A stretch of 64,000 nt of DNA, taken from NCBI RefSeq assembly GCF_014649855.1, contig NZ_BMTV01000019.1, forward strand, positions 62,001 to 126,000, read 5' to 3'. Shown here one piece after another: positions 8,588 through 17,161 of this stretch. Numbering within the stretch: the stretch's first letter is position 1; the number at the start of each line of letters is the position of its first letter. The stretch comes from Streptomyces roseolus (lineage in GTDB: Bacteria > Actinomycetota > Actinomycetes > Streptomycetales > Streptomycetaceae). Both the position numbers and the translations under genes were made by a program. The notes beneath the pieces are model-generated. The model was not told where the DNA came from. It did no database searches and worked only from the letters and a program-made list of their open reading frames with translations.

Positions 8588-8601
8588 GGCGAGGAGTCGG
8601 C

Positions 8602-8826
8602 ATGAGGACGAGGACGAGGAACGTGGTCGCGGGAGTGCTCACGGTGGTGGCGGTCCTGCTGGCGGCCGGGACGGCCGCCGCGGACGAGACGCACACGCAC
8701 AACGGCCCGACGGTGACCAACGGTCCCGCCCTCACCCTGCACACCGGGCAGATCGACGATCCGCTGGAGGACGTCCTGGAGCACGCGGCGATCCTCGGAC
8801 GGACGAACACCACCGACTCCGCCTGA
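8602..8826 (+). CDS. Small exported peptide, function unknown
   Basis: 74-residue predicted protein. The start is the ATG at 8602, served by GGCGAGGAG at 8588-8596; an upstream in-frame GTG lies inside the hairpins and is unlikely. Residues 1-27 form a Sec signal peptide (basic RTRTR, hydrophobic VVAGVLTVVAVLLAA, then GTAAADE with probable cleavage after AAA). The mature part, about 47 residues, is hydrophilic with a THTHNGPTVTNGP stretch and an acidic tail, and has no cysteine. I recognise no family. Confidence 0.65.
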   Translation: MRTRTRNVVAGVLTVVAVLLAAGTAAADETHTHNGPTVTNGPALTLHTGQIDDPLEDVLEHAAILGRTNTTDSA

Positions 8827-8847
8827 GCCGGCTCCGTCCGGGCCGCT

Positions 8848-9720
8848 TCAGGCCCGGAGCAGCTCTTCGAGGAGCACCCGCAGCCCGTCGGCCGTCTCCC
8901 GGCCGGCGGGCCGCAGCGGTTCCCGGACCGGGCCGCCGAGCAGCGCCTTCACGGTGACCGTCCCCGGCAGGCCGCCGGCCGTCATCCGCTCGACCAGCGG
9001 CAGCGTCCGGGCGTGCAGCCGGGCGGCCAGGGCGGTGTCGCCGGAGTCGTACGCGTCGAGGACGGCCGCGAACGGACGCGGCGCGACGTTGGCGACCGTG
9101 CCGACGTAGCCGGCGCCGCCGACCGCGTACAGCGGGAGGTTCAGCTCCTCGCTGCCGGAGTAGTACGCGAGCCCGGTCTCGGCGATCAGCCGGGCCGCGG
9201 CCAGCAGGTCGTACGAGCAGTCCTTCACGGCCGTGATGCGCGGGTGCGCGGCGAGCCGGCGCAGGGTGTCGGGCTCGACGCGGGTGCCGGTGCGGCCGGG
9301 GATGTCGTAGACCATCAGCGGCAGGCCGGTGGCGTCCGCGACCTTCAGGAAGTGGGCGGCGACCGCGTCCTGCGGCGGGCGGCTGTAGTACGGGGTGACG
9401 ACGAGGAGCCCGTCGGCGCCGGCCGCCTCGGCCTGGCGCGCGAGCTCCACGGTGTGCCGGGTGTCCGCCGTGCCGACGCCCGCGACGAGCGGGGCCGCCG
9501 GGCCGACCGCCTCCCGCACGGCCCGGATCAGCGCCGCCTTCTCGGCGTCCGTGGTGGTCGGGGACTCCCCGGTGGTGCCGTTGAGGACCAGACCGTCGCA
9601 GCCGTTCCCGAGCAGCCGGGCGGCCAGCTTCCCGGCGGCGTCGAGATCGAGGGCGCCGGAGTCGGTGAACGGGGTGACCATCGCGCACAGGGCGCGGCCG
9701 AAGGGCCGGTGAGTGCTCAT
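8848..9720 (-). CDS. dapA: 4-hydroxy-tetrahydrodipicolinate synthase, DapA family
   Basis: 290-residue class I aldolase-type TIM barrel. The signatures NGTTGESPTT, VTPYYSRPP, YDIPGRTG and the Schiff-base lysine in ITAVKDCS are all present, as in true DapA, which condenses pyruvate with aspartate semialdehyde. Related DapA-fold enzymes act on other 2-oxoacids, so a side role is possible; Streptomyces usually has more than one copy. The upstream region contains the small inverted repeat CTTCAG-N5-CTGAAG at 9779-9795, a possible operator. Confidence 0.85.
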   Translation of the reverse strand: MSTHRPFGRALCAMVTPFTDSGALDLDAAGKLAARLLGNGCDGLVLNGTTGESPTTTDAEKAALIRAVREAVGPAAPLVAGVGTADTRHTVELARQAEAAGADGLLVVTPYYSRPPQDAVAAHFLKVADATGLPLMVYDIPGRTGTRVEPDTLRRLAAHPRITAVKDCSYDLLAAARLIAETGLAYYSGSEELNLPLYAVGGAGYVGTVANVAPRPFAAVLDAYDSGDTALAARLHARTLPLVERMTAGGLPGTVTVKALLGGPVREPLRPAGRETADGLRVLLEELLRA

Positions 9721-9805
9721 GCGAGAAGTCTGGGCGCCGACGACCGTGAAGGTCCACTTAGATCTGCTTGGCCGGAATCTTCAGTCAGCCTGAAGGGATG
9801 CCCGG

Positions 9806-10249
9806 TCAGAGGGCCAGCTTGAAGCCCTCGTGGCTGCGGGCGTAGCCGAGCGAGGCGTAGAAGCGGTGGGCGTCGGCGCGCGCCTTGCCGCTGGTCAGCT
9901 GGACGAGGGCGCAGCCGCGCCCGCGGGCCCGGTCCGCCGCCAGCTCCATCAGCCGGCGCCCCAGCCCGCCGCCGCGCCGGTCGGCCCGGATCCGGACCGC
10001 CTCGATCAGGGCCCGCTCGGCGCCGCCCTTGCCGAGCCCCGGGATGTACGTGGCCTGGAGGCAGCCGAGGACGAGGCCGTCCTCCACCAGGACCAGCATC
10101 TCGTTGCGCGCGTCGGCCTCGATGGCGGCGAAGGCCCGCTCGTACGCCTCGGTGACCCGGACCGTCGCCGGGTCGACGACCCGCTCCTCGTCGGCGAGGA
10201 GGGCGAGGACGGCGGGGAGTTCGGCGCGGGTGGCGGGGCGAAGGATCAT
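9806..10249 (-). CDS. GNAT-family N-acetyltransferase
   Basis: 147 residues. The acetyl-CoA binding motif A is visible as VRIRADRRGGGLGRRLMELA (about residues 85-104), followed by the C-terminal HRFYASLGYARSHEGFKL typical of the family. The ATG at 10249 begins MILRPATRAELPAVLALL, a normal GNAT opening. Substrate unknown. It is divergent from the monooxygenase gene, sharing a 91-base region that carries a SoxR-like box. Confidence 0.88.
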   Translation of the reverse strand: MILRPATRAELPAVLALLADEERVVDPATVRVTEAYERAFAAIEADARNEMLVLVEDGLVLGCLQATYIPGLGKGGAERALIEAVRIRADRRGGGLGRRLMELAADRARGRGCALVQLTSGKARADAHRFYASLGYARSHEGFKLAL

Positions 10250-10275
10250 GGCCGGAAGTCTCTCATCTCGGCCCC

Positions 10276-10306
10276 TTGACCTCGACCAAGGTTGAGGGAG
10301 GAGGGT
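10276..10306 (+). promoter_or_regulatory. SoxR/MerR-type promoter
   Basis: A -35 TTGACC (10276-10281) is followed by a 19-base spacer, the over-long spacing typical of MerR-family promoters, and then GAGGGT as a weak -10. The spacer holds CCTCGACCAAGGTTGAGG (10280-10297), an 18-bp near-palindrome (7 of 9 pairs) close to SoxR boxes. From memory, an antibiotic-biosynthesis-type monooxygenase is in the S. coelicolor SoxR regulon, which matches the gene downstream. Confidence 0.65.
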
Positions 10307-10340
10307 CGAACCGTCCGCACCGAGCAGGAGGAGACACTCC

Positions 10341-11054
10341 ATGAACGCCGTCGCACGCCCCGATGCCCGTCCCGACCTCGACCGTCCCGGGGTCGGCGCC
10401 GTCCTCGTCAGCACCTGGCGGGTCGGCACCCCCGAGCGTCAGCGCGCCGTCGTCGAGGCGATCCGGAAGGCCTGGGAGAGCCGTGCGTGGCCGGACCTGG
10501 GCCTGCTCTCGTACAGCGTCCTCGCCGGGACCGACGGGGAGACGCTGCTGCACTACTCGCAGTGGACGGAGCAGCGGGCGTACGACGACTTCGTCCGCAC
10601 CCACCGCGACGACCGGAACGCCGAGATCGACGCCGCCGTGCCCGGCAGCGAGCGGGTGGAGCTCCGCCGCTACGGGGCGGTCCACCGCTCCACCCCCCGC
10701 CGCGCGACGGGCACGGGGGAGCTGCCCGGGGTCGTCGTCATCGTCGAGGCCGACTTCGAGCCGTCCGGCGCGGGCGTCCGGGAGGAGTGGGTGGACCGCG
10801 TGTTCGACGCCCTGGACGAGGACGCGGTGACGCGGCCCGTGTCCGGCGGGATCAGCGGCCGGTTCCACCTCTCCGCCGACGGCTGCCGGGTCCTCGACTA
10901 CGCCGAGTGGGAGAGCGAGCGGGCCCATGAGAAGTGGCTGGCGGACGACGCCCCGCTGAGCGAGGCGTGGGCCAGGGTGCACCACCACCCGGCGCTCGTC
11001 GGCGGCCGGGTGCGCAGGTACGCGCCCGCGCTCAGCCTGAGCGCGGGCGCGTAG
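10341..11054 (+). CDS. Antibiotic biosynthesis monooxygenase-like protein, two ABM-like domains
   Basis: 237 residues made of two dimeric alpha-beta-barrel (ABM-like) halves. The first includes GAVLVSTWRVGTPERQRAVVEAI and LLHYSQWTEQRAYDDFV; the second has VVIVEADFEPSG and RVLDYAEWESERAHEKWL. Such small cofactor-free oxygenases act on polycyclic phenols and quinones. Start ATG 10341 is preceded by AGGAGGAG. The SoxR-type promoter upstream suggests induction by redox-cycling compounds. Confidence 0.85.
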   Translation: MNAVARPDARPDLDRPGVGAVLVSTWRVGTPERQRAVVEAIRKAWESRAWPDLGLLSYSVLAGTDGETLLHYSQWTEQRAYDDFVRTHRDDRNAEIDAAVPGSERVELRRYGAVHRSTPRRATGTGELPGVVVIVEADFEPSGAGVREEWVDRVFDALDEDAVTRPVSGGISGRFHLSADGCRVLDYAEWESERAHEKWLADDAPLSEAWARVHHHPALVGGRVRRYAPALSLSAGA

Positions 11055-11078
11055 CGGGGGCCCGGAGGGCCCGGCGGG

Positions 11079-12917
11079 TCAGGGGCGGAAGCGCAGGACC
11101 TGCGGGTCGTGGTCGCTGTTCTGGTCCGCGAACTCGGCGTTGATGTGCACGCTGTCGTACTCGAAGCGGTGCACGCCGGGGCTGGTCAGGATCTGGTCGA
11201 GGACCTGGCTGTTGCCCTGGTAGACGTACGAGTAGCGCTCCGGGCGGGGCAGCGACTCCACGGCCGGGTAGAGGGCGCCGCCGTCGGTCAGCGCCTCGGT
11301 CGTGGCGGAGAACTCGAAGTCGTTGATGTCGCCGACGACGAGGACGTCCGCCTGCTTGTCGACCGCGACGATCTCCTTCACGAAGGCGTTGACTGACTGC
11401 GCCTGGAGGAGGCGCTGGGCCTCGGAGGAACGGTTCGGCGGCTGGTGGTGGGAGACGAGCGACTCGTCGCCGCCCTTCGAGCCGAAGTGGTTGGCGATGA
11501 CGAAGACCGTCCGGCCGCGGAAGGCGAACTCGCCCGCGAGCGGCTTGCGGCTGGACTCCCAGGCGGTGTTCGCCGGGTCGATCCGGCCGGGGGAGAGGGT
11601 GAGGGCGGCGCGGCCCTTCGTCCCGGTGACGCCGGTCGCGGTGGTCGCGTCGCCGCCCGCGCGGTCCACGAAGGAGACCCGCTCGGGGTTGAAGAGGAAG
11701 ACCTGACGGATGTTGCCGCCGGGCTGACCGCCGTCCTTGTTGTTCTCCGGGTCGATCGAGCGCCACTCGTACGCCGGGCCGCCGGCCGCCACGATCGCGT
11801 CCGTGAACTTCTTCAGGGTCTGGCCGGCCGAAACCGTGCCGTCGTTCTTGGCGCCGTTGTCGTCCTGGATCTCCTCCAGGGCCAGGACGTCCGGCGCGGC
11901 GAGGTTCTCGACGACCGCCTTCGCGAGCGCGTCGAACTTCTCCTGCGGGTCGCTCGGGTCGAGGTTCTCCACGTTGTACGTGGCCACGGCCAGCTCGTTC
12001 TTGTGCTGCTTCTCGGTGACCTCGCGCTCCAGGCCCATGTCCTGGAGGGTGCCGATCGTGCGGGCGGTCAGCGTGTAGCCGCCGAACTGGTTGAAGTCGA
12101 GCGGGCCCTCGGTCGAACCGGTCAGCCAGTCGCCGACGTTCGCCTTCGGGAAGGGCTGCTGCGCGAGCGGGATCAGCGACTGGATCTGGAGCCGGCCGGT
12201 GTTCTGGGACTCGTACGAGCCGTAGACCGTGCCGCCGCGCTCGTTGTCGTTCTCCCAGGGCTTCACCGTGACCCACAGCTCGGAGTACGGGTCGGTGGCG
12301 CCGACCACCCGGGAGGAGCCCACGCGGACGTTGGTGCCCTCCAGGGACTCGTAGTAGTCCAGGGCGTACGTCTCGGGGGCCAGCTCCAGGCCGTTGACGG
12401 AGCCGCCGTTCGCGGGGTCGCCCGCGGGCGCGTAGGCGTCCGGGACCGACCAGGGGGCGATGGTGACCGGGGCGGGCAGCGCGTTGCCCTTCGAGACCAC
12501 GGTGACCTTCGGGCGGGAGAGCTGGGTCAGCGACTGGTTGCCGGAGTTCAGGCCGCCGGGGACGTACTCGGTGACCGTTCCGTCCACGCTCACCGCGTCG
12601 CCGACCGCCACCGTCGGGTTGGAGCCCGTGAAGACGAACAGGCCCTCGCTGGTGGCCGGGTTCCCGTCGCCCTGCGGGTCCTGCATCCAGAAGCCGCGCG
12701 AGGAGCCGTAGGTCCGGACGCCGGTGACGACGCCCGCCACCCCGGTGACCTGCTTGCCGACCAGCGGCGAGATCCGCGTCGTGCCCTGGACGTCGTGGAT
12801 GCGGACCGCGGCGGCGTCCTCGGCCGCGGCGGTCTGCGAGCCGGCGAGCAGCCCGGCCGCGAGGGCGGCCGCGACCACCGCGGAGACGGCGGCGGTTCTC
12901 GGTATGGAGGAAGACAT
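11079..12917 (-). CDS. Secreted endonuclease/exonuclease/phosphatase-family nuclease
   Basis: 612 residues. Start ATG at 12917, followed by a Sec signal peptide (SSSIPRTAAVSAVVAAALAAGLLAGSQTAAAED). An OB-fold-like N-terminal domain (IHDVQGTTRISPLVGKQVTGV, GFWMQDPQGDGNPATSEG) precedes a C-terminal EEP nuclease domain with LAVATYNVENL, LALEEIQDDNG, VIANHFGSKGGDES, VLVVGDINDFEFS and a final NSDHDPQVLRF, which supply the metal and catalytic residues. This is the ExeM/NucH-type plan for extracellular DNA degradation. PHO-box-like repeats lie upstream, suggesting phosphate scavenging. Confidence 0.9.
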   Translation of the reverse strand: MSSSIPRTAAVSAVVAAALAAGLLAGSQTAAAEDAAAVRIHDVQGTTRISPLVGKQVTGVAGVVTGVRTYGSSRGFWMQDPQGDGNPATSEGLFVFTGSNPTVAVGDAVSVDGTVTEYVPGGLNSGNQSLTQLSRPKVTVVSKGNALPAPVTIAPWSVPDAYAPAGDPANGGSVNGLELAPETYALDYYESLEGTNVRVGSSRVVGATDPYSELWVTVKPWENDNERGGTVYGSYESQNTGRLQIQSLIPLAQQPFPKANVGDWLTGSTEGPLDFNQFGGYTLTARTIGTLQDMGLEREVTEKQHKNELAVATYNVENLDPSDPQEKFDALAKAVVENLAAPDVLALEEIQDDNGAKNDGTVSAGQTLKKFTDAIVAAGGPAYEWRSIDPENNKDGGQPGGNIRQVFLFNPERVSFVDRAGGDATTATGVTGTKGRAALTLSPGRIDPANTAWESSRKPLAGEFAFRGRTVFVIANHFGSKGGDESLVSHHQPPNRSSEAQRLLQAQSVNAFVKEIVAVDKQADVLVVGDINDFEFSATTEALTDGGALYPAVESLPRPERYSYVYQGNSQVLDQILTSPGVHRFEYDSVHINAEFADQNSDHDPQVLRFRP

Positions 12918-13000
12918 GAGGGTGCTCCGAGGGTGCTTGGAGGAACGGCAGGATCTACGCGCGTCAATCTCTTGTGAGAGCCCACCACTTGTCAAGGGTC

Positions 13001-13033
13001 GACGGGTGTACGAAGGCTGACGGGCCCGTGAAC
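13001..13033 (-). promoter_or_regulatory. Possible PHO box ahead of secreted nuclease
   Basis: Read on the minus strand, three phased 11-base units occur: GTTCACGGGCC, CGTCAGCCTTC and GTACACCCGTC. They share an xTxCA core at 11-base spacing like PhoP direct repeats, but only the first unit is a good match. A TTGACA -35 follows at about 12990-12995. The downstream product, a secreted nuclease, suits phosphate starvation. Confidence 0.4.
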
Positions 13034-13156
13034 CGACGGGAGGCCCCCCGGATGCGTCTACGCTGAGGACGCCGGCCCCACCGGTACCGGACCGGTTCCC
13101 GCCGGTCCCCATCGCGTACCCCAACAAGTCCACGCACGCGTCGAGGAGTCCCCCAC

Positions 13157-14605
13157 ATGGCTGCGGAGCACCCCACCCTTCCCCCCGTCCGGCTGCCCTC
13201 GGACGCGGAGCTGGCTCGGGACGCCCTGGCCGCCCCCCTCCTCGCCCACGCCGTGCGCCTCGCCCGCTGGGCCGGGCCCGGCACCCGGGTCGGCGCGGGC
13301 GGCGAACTCGTCGACGAGCAGCTGCCGGACGCCGCCGGCGTCCTCGGCCTCGGCGACGACGAGGACGCGGAGTACTGGGCGGGCGACGCCTGGCGGCTCG
13401 CCGTCGACACCGGCCTCGTCGACGTCGAGGACGGCGCCGACGACGACACCCCCGGCACCGCCGCCCCCGGCGAGAACCTCGCCGTCGTCACCGGCGGCGC
13501 GCCCAAGGACGTGCTCGCGCTCTGGCTCGACGCCTTCGAGGCCGTCTTCGCCGACGCCGTCGCCCCCGTCCTCGACGACCTGGAGCCGCTGCTCGACGAG
13601 GACGGCGGCCTGGACCTCGACACCCTCGACTGGGACCCGGAGGCGGAGGCCGAGTTCCTGGAGGGCGTCCTCGGCAACCTCTACCTGCTGACCGTCAGCG
13701 AGGCCGGCCCCGGCGACGGGCCGGTGCCGCTGCCCGCGCTCGCCGCCTCCATGGTCGTCCCCGACGACATGGGCGAGCCCACCGACGACGTCCTGGAGCA
13801 GGTCTCCGACGCGATGATGCGGCTCGACGAGCAGTTCCGGCTCCTGGAGCCGATCGGCCTCGTCGAGTACCAGCCCGTCGACGAGGCCCTGATGGCCGAG
13901 GAGGGCGAGGAGCCCGCCCCGCCCGTCGACGACGAGGACGTCTCCCGCTACGGCATGGTCCGGCTCACCCCGCTCGGCCTCTACGGCGTCCGCGCCCGCA
14001 TGGTCGAGGCCGGCGTCGAAGCCCCCGCCGTCGGCGACCTCGCGGAGCGGGACGCCGAGGCCCTCCTCGCCGGACTCACCGGCTACCCGGAGGCCGCCGT
14101 CCGCGCCGAGACCGAGGCCTGGCTCGCCGTCCGCGAGCCGGTGCCCGCCGCCGCCGAACTCCTCGCCGCCGCCCGCGGCTCCGACCCCGCCTCCCCGCTC
14201 CGCCGCCTCCACTGCCAGCAGGCCCTCGCCCTCGTCGGCCCCGAGGCGGAGCCGGTCGTCCGCGCGGTCCTCGACGACCCCGAGCTCGGCGGCCTCGCCC
14301 GCGTCTGGCTCGCCGAGCGCGGCGCGGCGGACGTGCCCGCCCCGCCGGAGTCCATGATCTTCTGGCTCGCCGTGGACACCATCGCCGCCCAGCTCGACGC
14401 CGGCGGCGACCTGGAGGAACTCCAGGAGCTCGTCGAGGGCCTGACGAGCCGCCACACGGGCTTCCTGGAGACCGCCTGGCGGGTGGAGCACCCGTACACG
14501 GCCGAGGTCCTCGACGCGATGGGCCGGCTCCACCCGGACAGGACGGCCGCCAAGGAGGCCCGCAAGGCCGCCTTCAAGGCCCGCTCCCGCACCGGCGCGG
14601 CCTGA
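13157..14605 (+). CDS. Conserved hypothetical protein, paralogue of the 59993 gene
   Basis: 482 residues, acidic, no signal peptide and no membrane segment. I recognise no enzyme family. It shares length and landmarks with the 483-residue protein at 59993-61444: an N-terminal DAxRxARWA segment, a central LTPLGxxxV segment, repeated ~30-residue Ala/Glu-rich helical units (for example ALVGPEAEPVVRAVLDDPELGGLARVWLAERG), and a basic C-terminal HPDxxxAKxxRxAAF tail. The helical units look HEAT- or TPR-like, suggesting a protein-binding scaffold. Start ATG 13157 follows a GAGGAG sequence. Confidence 0.75.
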   Translation: MAAEHPTLPPVRLPSDAELARDALAAPLLAHAVRLARWAGPGTRVGAGGELVDEQLPDAAGVLGLGDDEDAEYWAGDAWRLAVDTGLVDVEDGADDDTPGTAAPGENLAVVTGGAPKDVLALWLDAFEAVFADAVAPVLDDLEPLLDEDGGLDLDTLDWDPEAEAEFLEGVLGNLYLLTVSEAGPGDGPVPLPALAASMVVPDDMGEPTDDVLEQVSDAMMRLDEQFRLLEPIGLVEYQPVDEALMAEEGEEPAPPVDDEDVSRYGMVRLTPLGLYGVRARMVEAGVEAPAVGDLAERDAEALLAGLTGYPEAAVRAETEAWLAVREPVPAAAELLAAARGSDPASPLRRLHCQQALALVGPEAEPVVRAVLDDPELGGLARVWLAERGAADVPAPPESMIFWLAVDTIAAQLDAGGDLEELQELVEGLTSRHTGFLETAWRVEHPYTAEVLDAMGRLHPDRTAAKEARKAAFKARSRTGAA

Positions 14606-14718
14606 CCCTCCCCCGCTCCCGCACCGGTGCGGACCGGCCTCCGCCCGGACCGCCCGTCCGGCCCCGCGGCCGTGGCGGGCGGCGCCTTCTCCCGGGACGG
14701 GGAAGGCGCTCCGCGGGC

Positions 14719-14751
14719 GTTCCCGTGCCGTTCAGCCGTTGTTCCCGCGGG
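14719..14751 (+). promoter_or_regulatory. PHO box ahead of phoX
   Basis: Three contiguous 11-base direct repeats, GTTCCCGTGCC, GTTCAGCCGTT and GTTCCCGCGGG, occur in exact 11-base phase, the arrangement bound by PhoP in Streptomyces. They end 55 bases before the PhoX start, and the gene product is a phosphatase. Confidence 0.72.
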
Positions 14752-14806
14752 CGCGCGAGGGTGTGCGCGACATACCGGCCAGCAGCAGGGGAGAGAACCG
14801 CACACC

Positions 14807-16243
14807 ATGGCCCTCAACCGCAGAGAGTTCACCCAGAGGTCCGCCGTCGCCGGCCTCGCGCTCACCGGCGCCGTCGGCGTCCTCGCCACCGCCCCCGAGG
14901 CCCTCGCGGGCGACGACCACGACGGCGACCACGGCCAGGGCGACGGCCGCGGCCGCGGCCACGGCCACGACCGTCTCGGCTACGGCCCGCTCGTCGCCGA
15001 CCCCGGCGGCCTCCTCGCGCTGCCCGAGGGCTTCACCTACCGCGTGATCACCCGCACCGGCGTCACCCGGCTGGAGAGCGGCGAGTTCACCCCGGCCAAG
15101 CACGACGGCACCGCCGCCTTCGCCGGCCCGCGCGGCACCACGTACCTCGTGAACAACCACGAGATCAAGGGCGACCGGGCCAAGGTGGAGTTCCCCGTCC
15201 CGCTCGCCGAGGGCCTCGTCTACGACCCGAAGGCGGCCGGCGGCTGCACCGTCGTCGAGGTGCACCGCGACGGCACCGTCGCCGAGTGGGTCGGCATCGC
15301 CGGCACCTCCACCAACTGCGCCGGCGGCCGCACCGACTGGGGCACCTGGCTGACCTGCGAGGAGAACTCCGACCTCGCCGGCAAGAACGGCATGACCAAG
15401 GACCACGGGTACGTCTTCGAGGTCGACCCGCGCGACCGCCGGGCCAACCTCGACCCCAAGCCGCTCAAGTTCTTCGGCCGCTACGACCACGAGGCCGTCG
15501 TCATCGACCCCAAGCGCGGCCACGCCTACCTCACCGAGGACGCCTCGGGCCCCAACGGCCTCCTCTTCCGCTGGGTGCCGCCGCAGGGCTTCGAGCACGG
15601 CCGGGGCCGGCTGCGCGGCCTCGCGGACGACGCCGGCGTGCTCCAGGCGGCCCGGTGCATCGACTCCGCCGGGCGGTTCGTCGACGACCTCTCCCGCGCC
15701 ACCCGGATCGGCACCGTCTACGGCGTCGACTGGGTCGACGTCCCCGACCGCGACGCCCGCACCACGCCCGTCCGCAAGCAGTTCACGGACGACCAGGTCA
15801 CCCGGGGCCGGAAGCTGGAGGGCATGTGGTGGGCCGACGGCGGCGCGTACGTCGTCTCCTCGTACGCCCGTGAGGAGAGCCCCGGCGAGGACCACGACGG
15901 CCAGGTCTGGTTCTACGACCCCAAGCGCCGCACCCTCACCCTCAAGGTGCTGTTCGGCGTGAACCCCGCGCCCGAGCAGGACGGCGCGTACGACTCCCCG
16001 GACAACATCACCGTCTCCCCGTACGGCGGCCTCGTCATCGCCGAGGACGGCGAGGGCGTCCAGCACCTCGTCGGCGCCACCGACTCGGGCCGCACCTACC
16101 CGATCGCGCGCAACGACCTCAACGACAGCGAGTTCGCCGGCGTCGTCTTCTCGCCCGACGGCGACACCCTGTACGCCTCCATCCAGAACCCGGGCATCAT
16201 GGTCGCGATCACCGGCCCCTGGCGCCGCCAGCCCCGCCGCTGA
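14807..16243 (+). CDS. phoX: PhoX-family (DUF839) Tat-exported phosphatase
   Basis: 478 residues. Start ATG 14807 is preceded by AGGGGAGAG. The twin-arginine signal NRREFTQRSAVAGLALTGAV marks folded export by Tat. A short His/Asp/Gly-rich linker follows, then the PhoX/DUF839 propeller with FTYRVITRTG, YLVNNHEIKG, TWLTCEENSDL, DHEAVVIDPKRGHAYLTEDAS and DNITVSPYGGLVIAEDG. PhoX enzymes are calcium/iron-dependent alkaline phosphatases that release phosphate from organic esters outside the cell. The PHO box upstream supports this. Confidence 0.9.
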   Translation: MALNRREFTQRSAVAGLALTGAVGVLATAPEALAGDDHDGDHGQGDGRGRGHGHDRLGYGPLVADPGGLLALPEGFTYRVITRTGVTRLESGEFTPAKHDGTAAFAGPRGTTYLVNNHEIKGDRAKVEFPVPLAEGLVYDPKAAGGCTVVEVHRDGTVAEWVGIAGTSTNCAGGRTDWGTWLTCEENSDLAGKNGMTKDHGYVFEVDPRDRRANLDPKPLKFFGRYDHEAVVIDPKRGHAYLTEDASGPNGLLFRWVPPQGFEHGRGRLRGLADDAGVLQAARCIDSAGRFVDDLSRATRIGTVYGVDWVDVPDRDARTTPVRKQFTDDQVTRGRKLEGMWWADGGAYVVSSYAREESPGEDHDGQVWFYDPKRRTLTLKVLFGVNPAPEQDGAYDSPDNITVSPYGGLVIAEDGEGVQHLVGATDSGRTYPIARNDLNDSEFAGVVFSPDGDTLYASIQNPGIMVAITGPWRRQPRR

Positions 16244-16332
16244 CGTACCGTCGGACCGGTCGGCACCTGCGGGGAAGCCGTGAGGGTTCCCGTCGGGTTC
16301 CCGCCGGATTCCCCGAGCCCCTGTCGCCTCCG

Positions 16333-16359
16333 TGGACTGACATCTAACCTGTCAGTCCA
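16333..16359. promoter_or_regulatory. Palindromic operator overlapping the GntR start codon
   Basis: Perfect 10-base arms TGGACTGACA and TGTCAGTCCA are separated by TCTAACC. The last base of the right arm is the A of the ATG. The -10-like TAACCT (16345-16350) lies inside the palindrome, so binding would block the promoter directly. The likely ligand is the GntR protein itself. Confidence 0.72.
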
Positions 16360-17048
16360 TGGACGACGCTCTGCGGCCCGTGGGCCGGACCCTGCTGCGC
16401 GACCGGGCCTACGAGTCGCTGCGCGAGGCGATCGTGCGCGGCGAACTCGCCCCCGGCGCCCTGCTCAAGGACTGCGACCTCGCCGACCGTCTCGGGCTCT
16501 CCCGCGCCCCCGTCCGCGACGCCCTCGCCCGGCTCACCGTCGAGGGCCTCGTGGAGACGAAGCCGCAGAGCTACACCCGGGTCACCCGGCCGGTGAGCCG
16601 GATCGTCCGGGACGCCGCCTCCGTGGTGCGGGTGATGCACGAACTCGCCGTCCGCACCGCCGTGCCGCTCCTCGGCCCCGGGGCCATCCGCGCCATGCGC
16701 GAGGCCAACGAGCGCTTCGCCGCCGCCGTCCGCGCCTCCGACGTCGAGGCCGCCCTCGCCGCCGACGACGAGCTGCACCAGGTCCTCGTCGGCGCCAGCG
16801 GCAACCACGCGGCCGCCGCCACCATCGACCGCTACACCCCCCTGATCCGCCGGGTCGAGCGCCGGCTCTTCGGGGACTCCGGCAGCTGTGGCTCCGTCGA
16901 CCTCCACGCCCGTCTCATCGACGCCTGCGCCGCCGGTGACGCGGAGGCGGCCGTCCGCATCACCAGCGAGATCTGGGCCGCTCTCGAACAACTGGCCGAC
17001 GACGCCATCGAGGTGGCCGAGGTCACCGGCATCCCCGCCCCGGTGTGA
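16359..17048 (+). CDS. GntR-family (FCD domain) regulator
   Basis: 229 residues. The winged helix is near residues 8-70 (LLRDRAYESLREAIVRGELAPGALL, LSRAPVRDALARLTVEGLVE) and the all-helical FCD ligand domain follows, with the metal-type histidine DELHQVL. There is no ribosome binding site and TAACCT lies eight bases before the ATG, so the transcript is probably leaderless. It directly precedes acdS and is a likely regulator of it; the operator overlapping its own start suggests autorepression. Confidence 0.9.
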   Translation: MDDALRPVGRTLLRDRAYESLREAIVRGELAPGALLKDCDLADRLGLSRAPVRDALARLTVEGLVETKPQSYTRVTRPVSRIVRDAASVVRVMHELAVRTAVPLLGPGAIRAMREANERFAAAVRASDVEAALAADDELHQVLVGASGNHAAAATIDRYTPLIRRVERRLFGDSGSCGSVDLHARLIDACAAGDAEAAVRITSEIWAALEQLADDAIEVAEVTGIPAPV

Positions 17049-17161
17049 CCCGGCCGCGCCCGCGGAGCCGTGCGCCCCGCGGCCGCGGAGCGGGGGCCGT
17101 GCCGCCCGCCGCGCCTCCGTCCCCCTCGTCGTTCCGTCCGCCACTCCAGGGAGAGCCCGCC

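Noticed and set aside
8848..9720. DapA-like gene as keto-deoxyglucarate dehydratase of the uronate pathway
   Set aside because: It has full DapA signatures and no GTTCAT-N4-GTGAAC site upstream.
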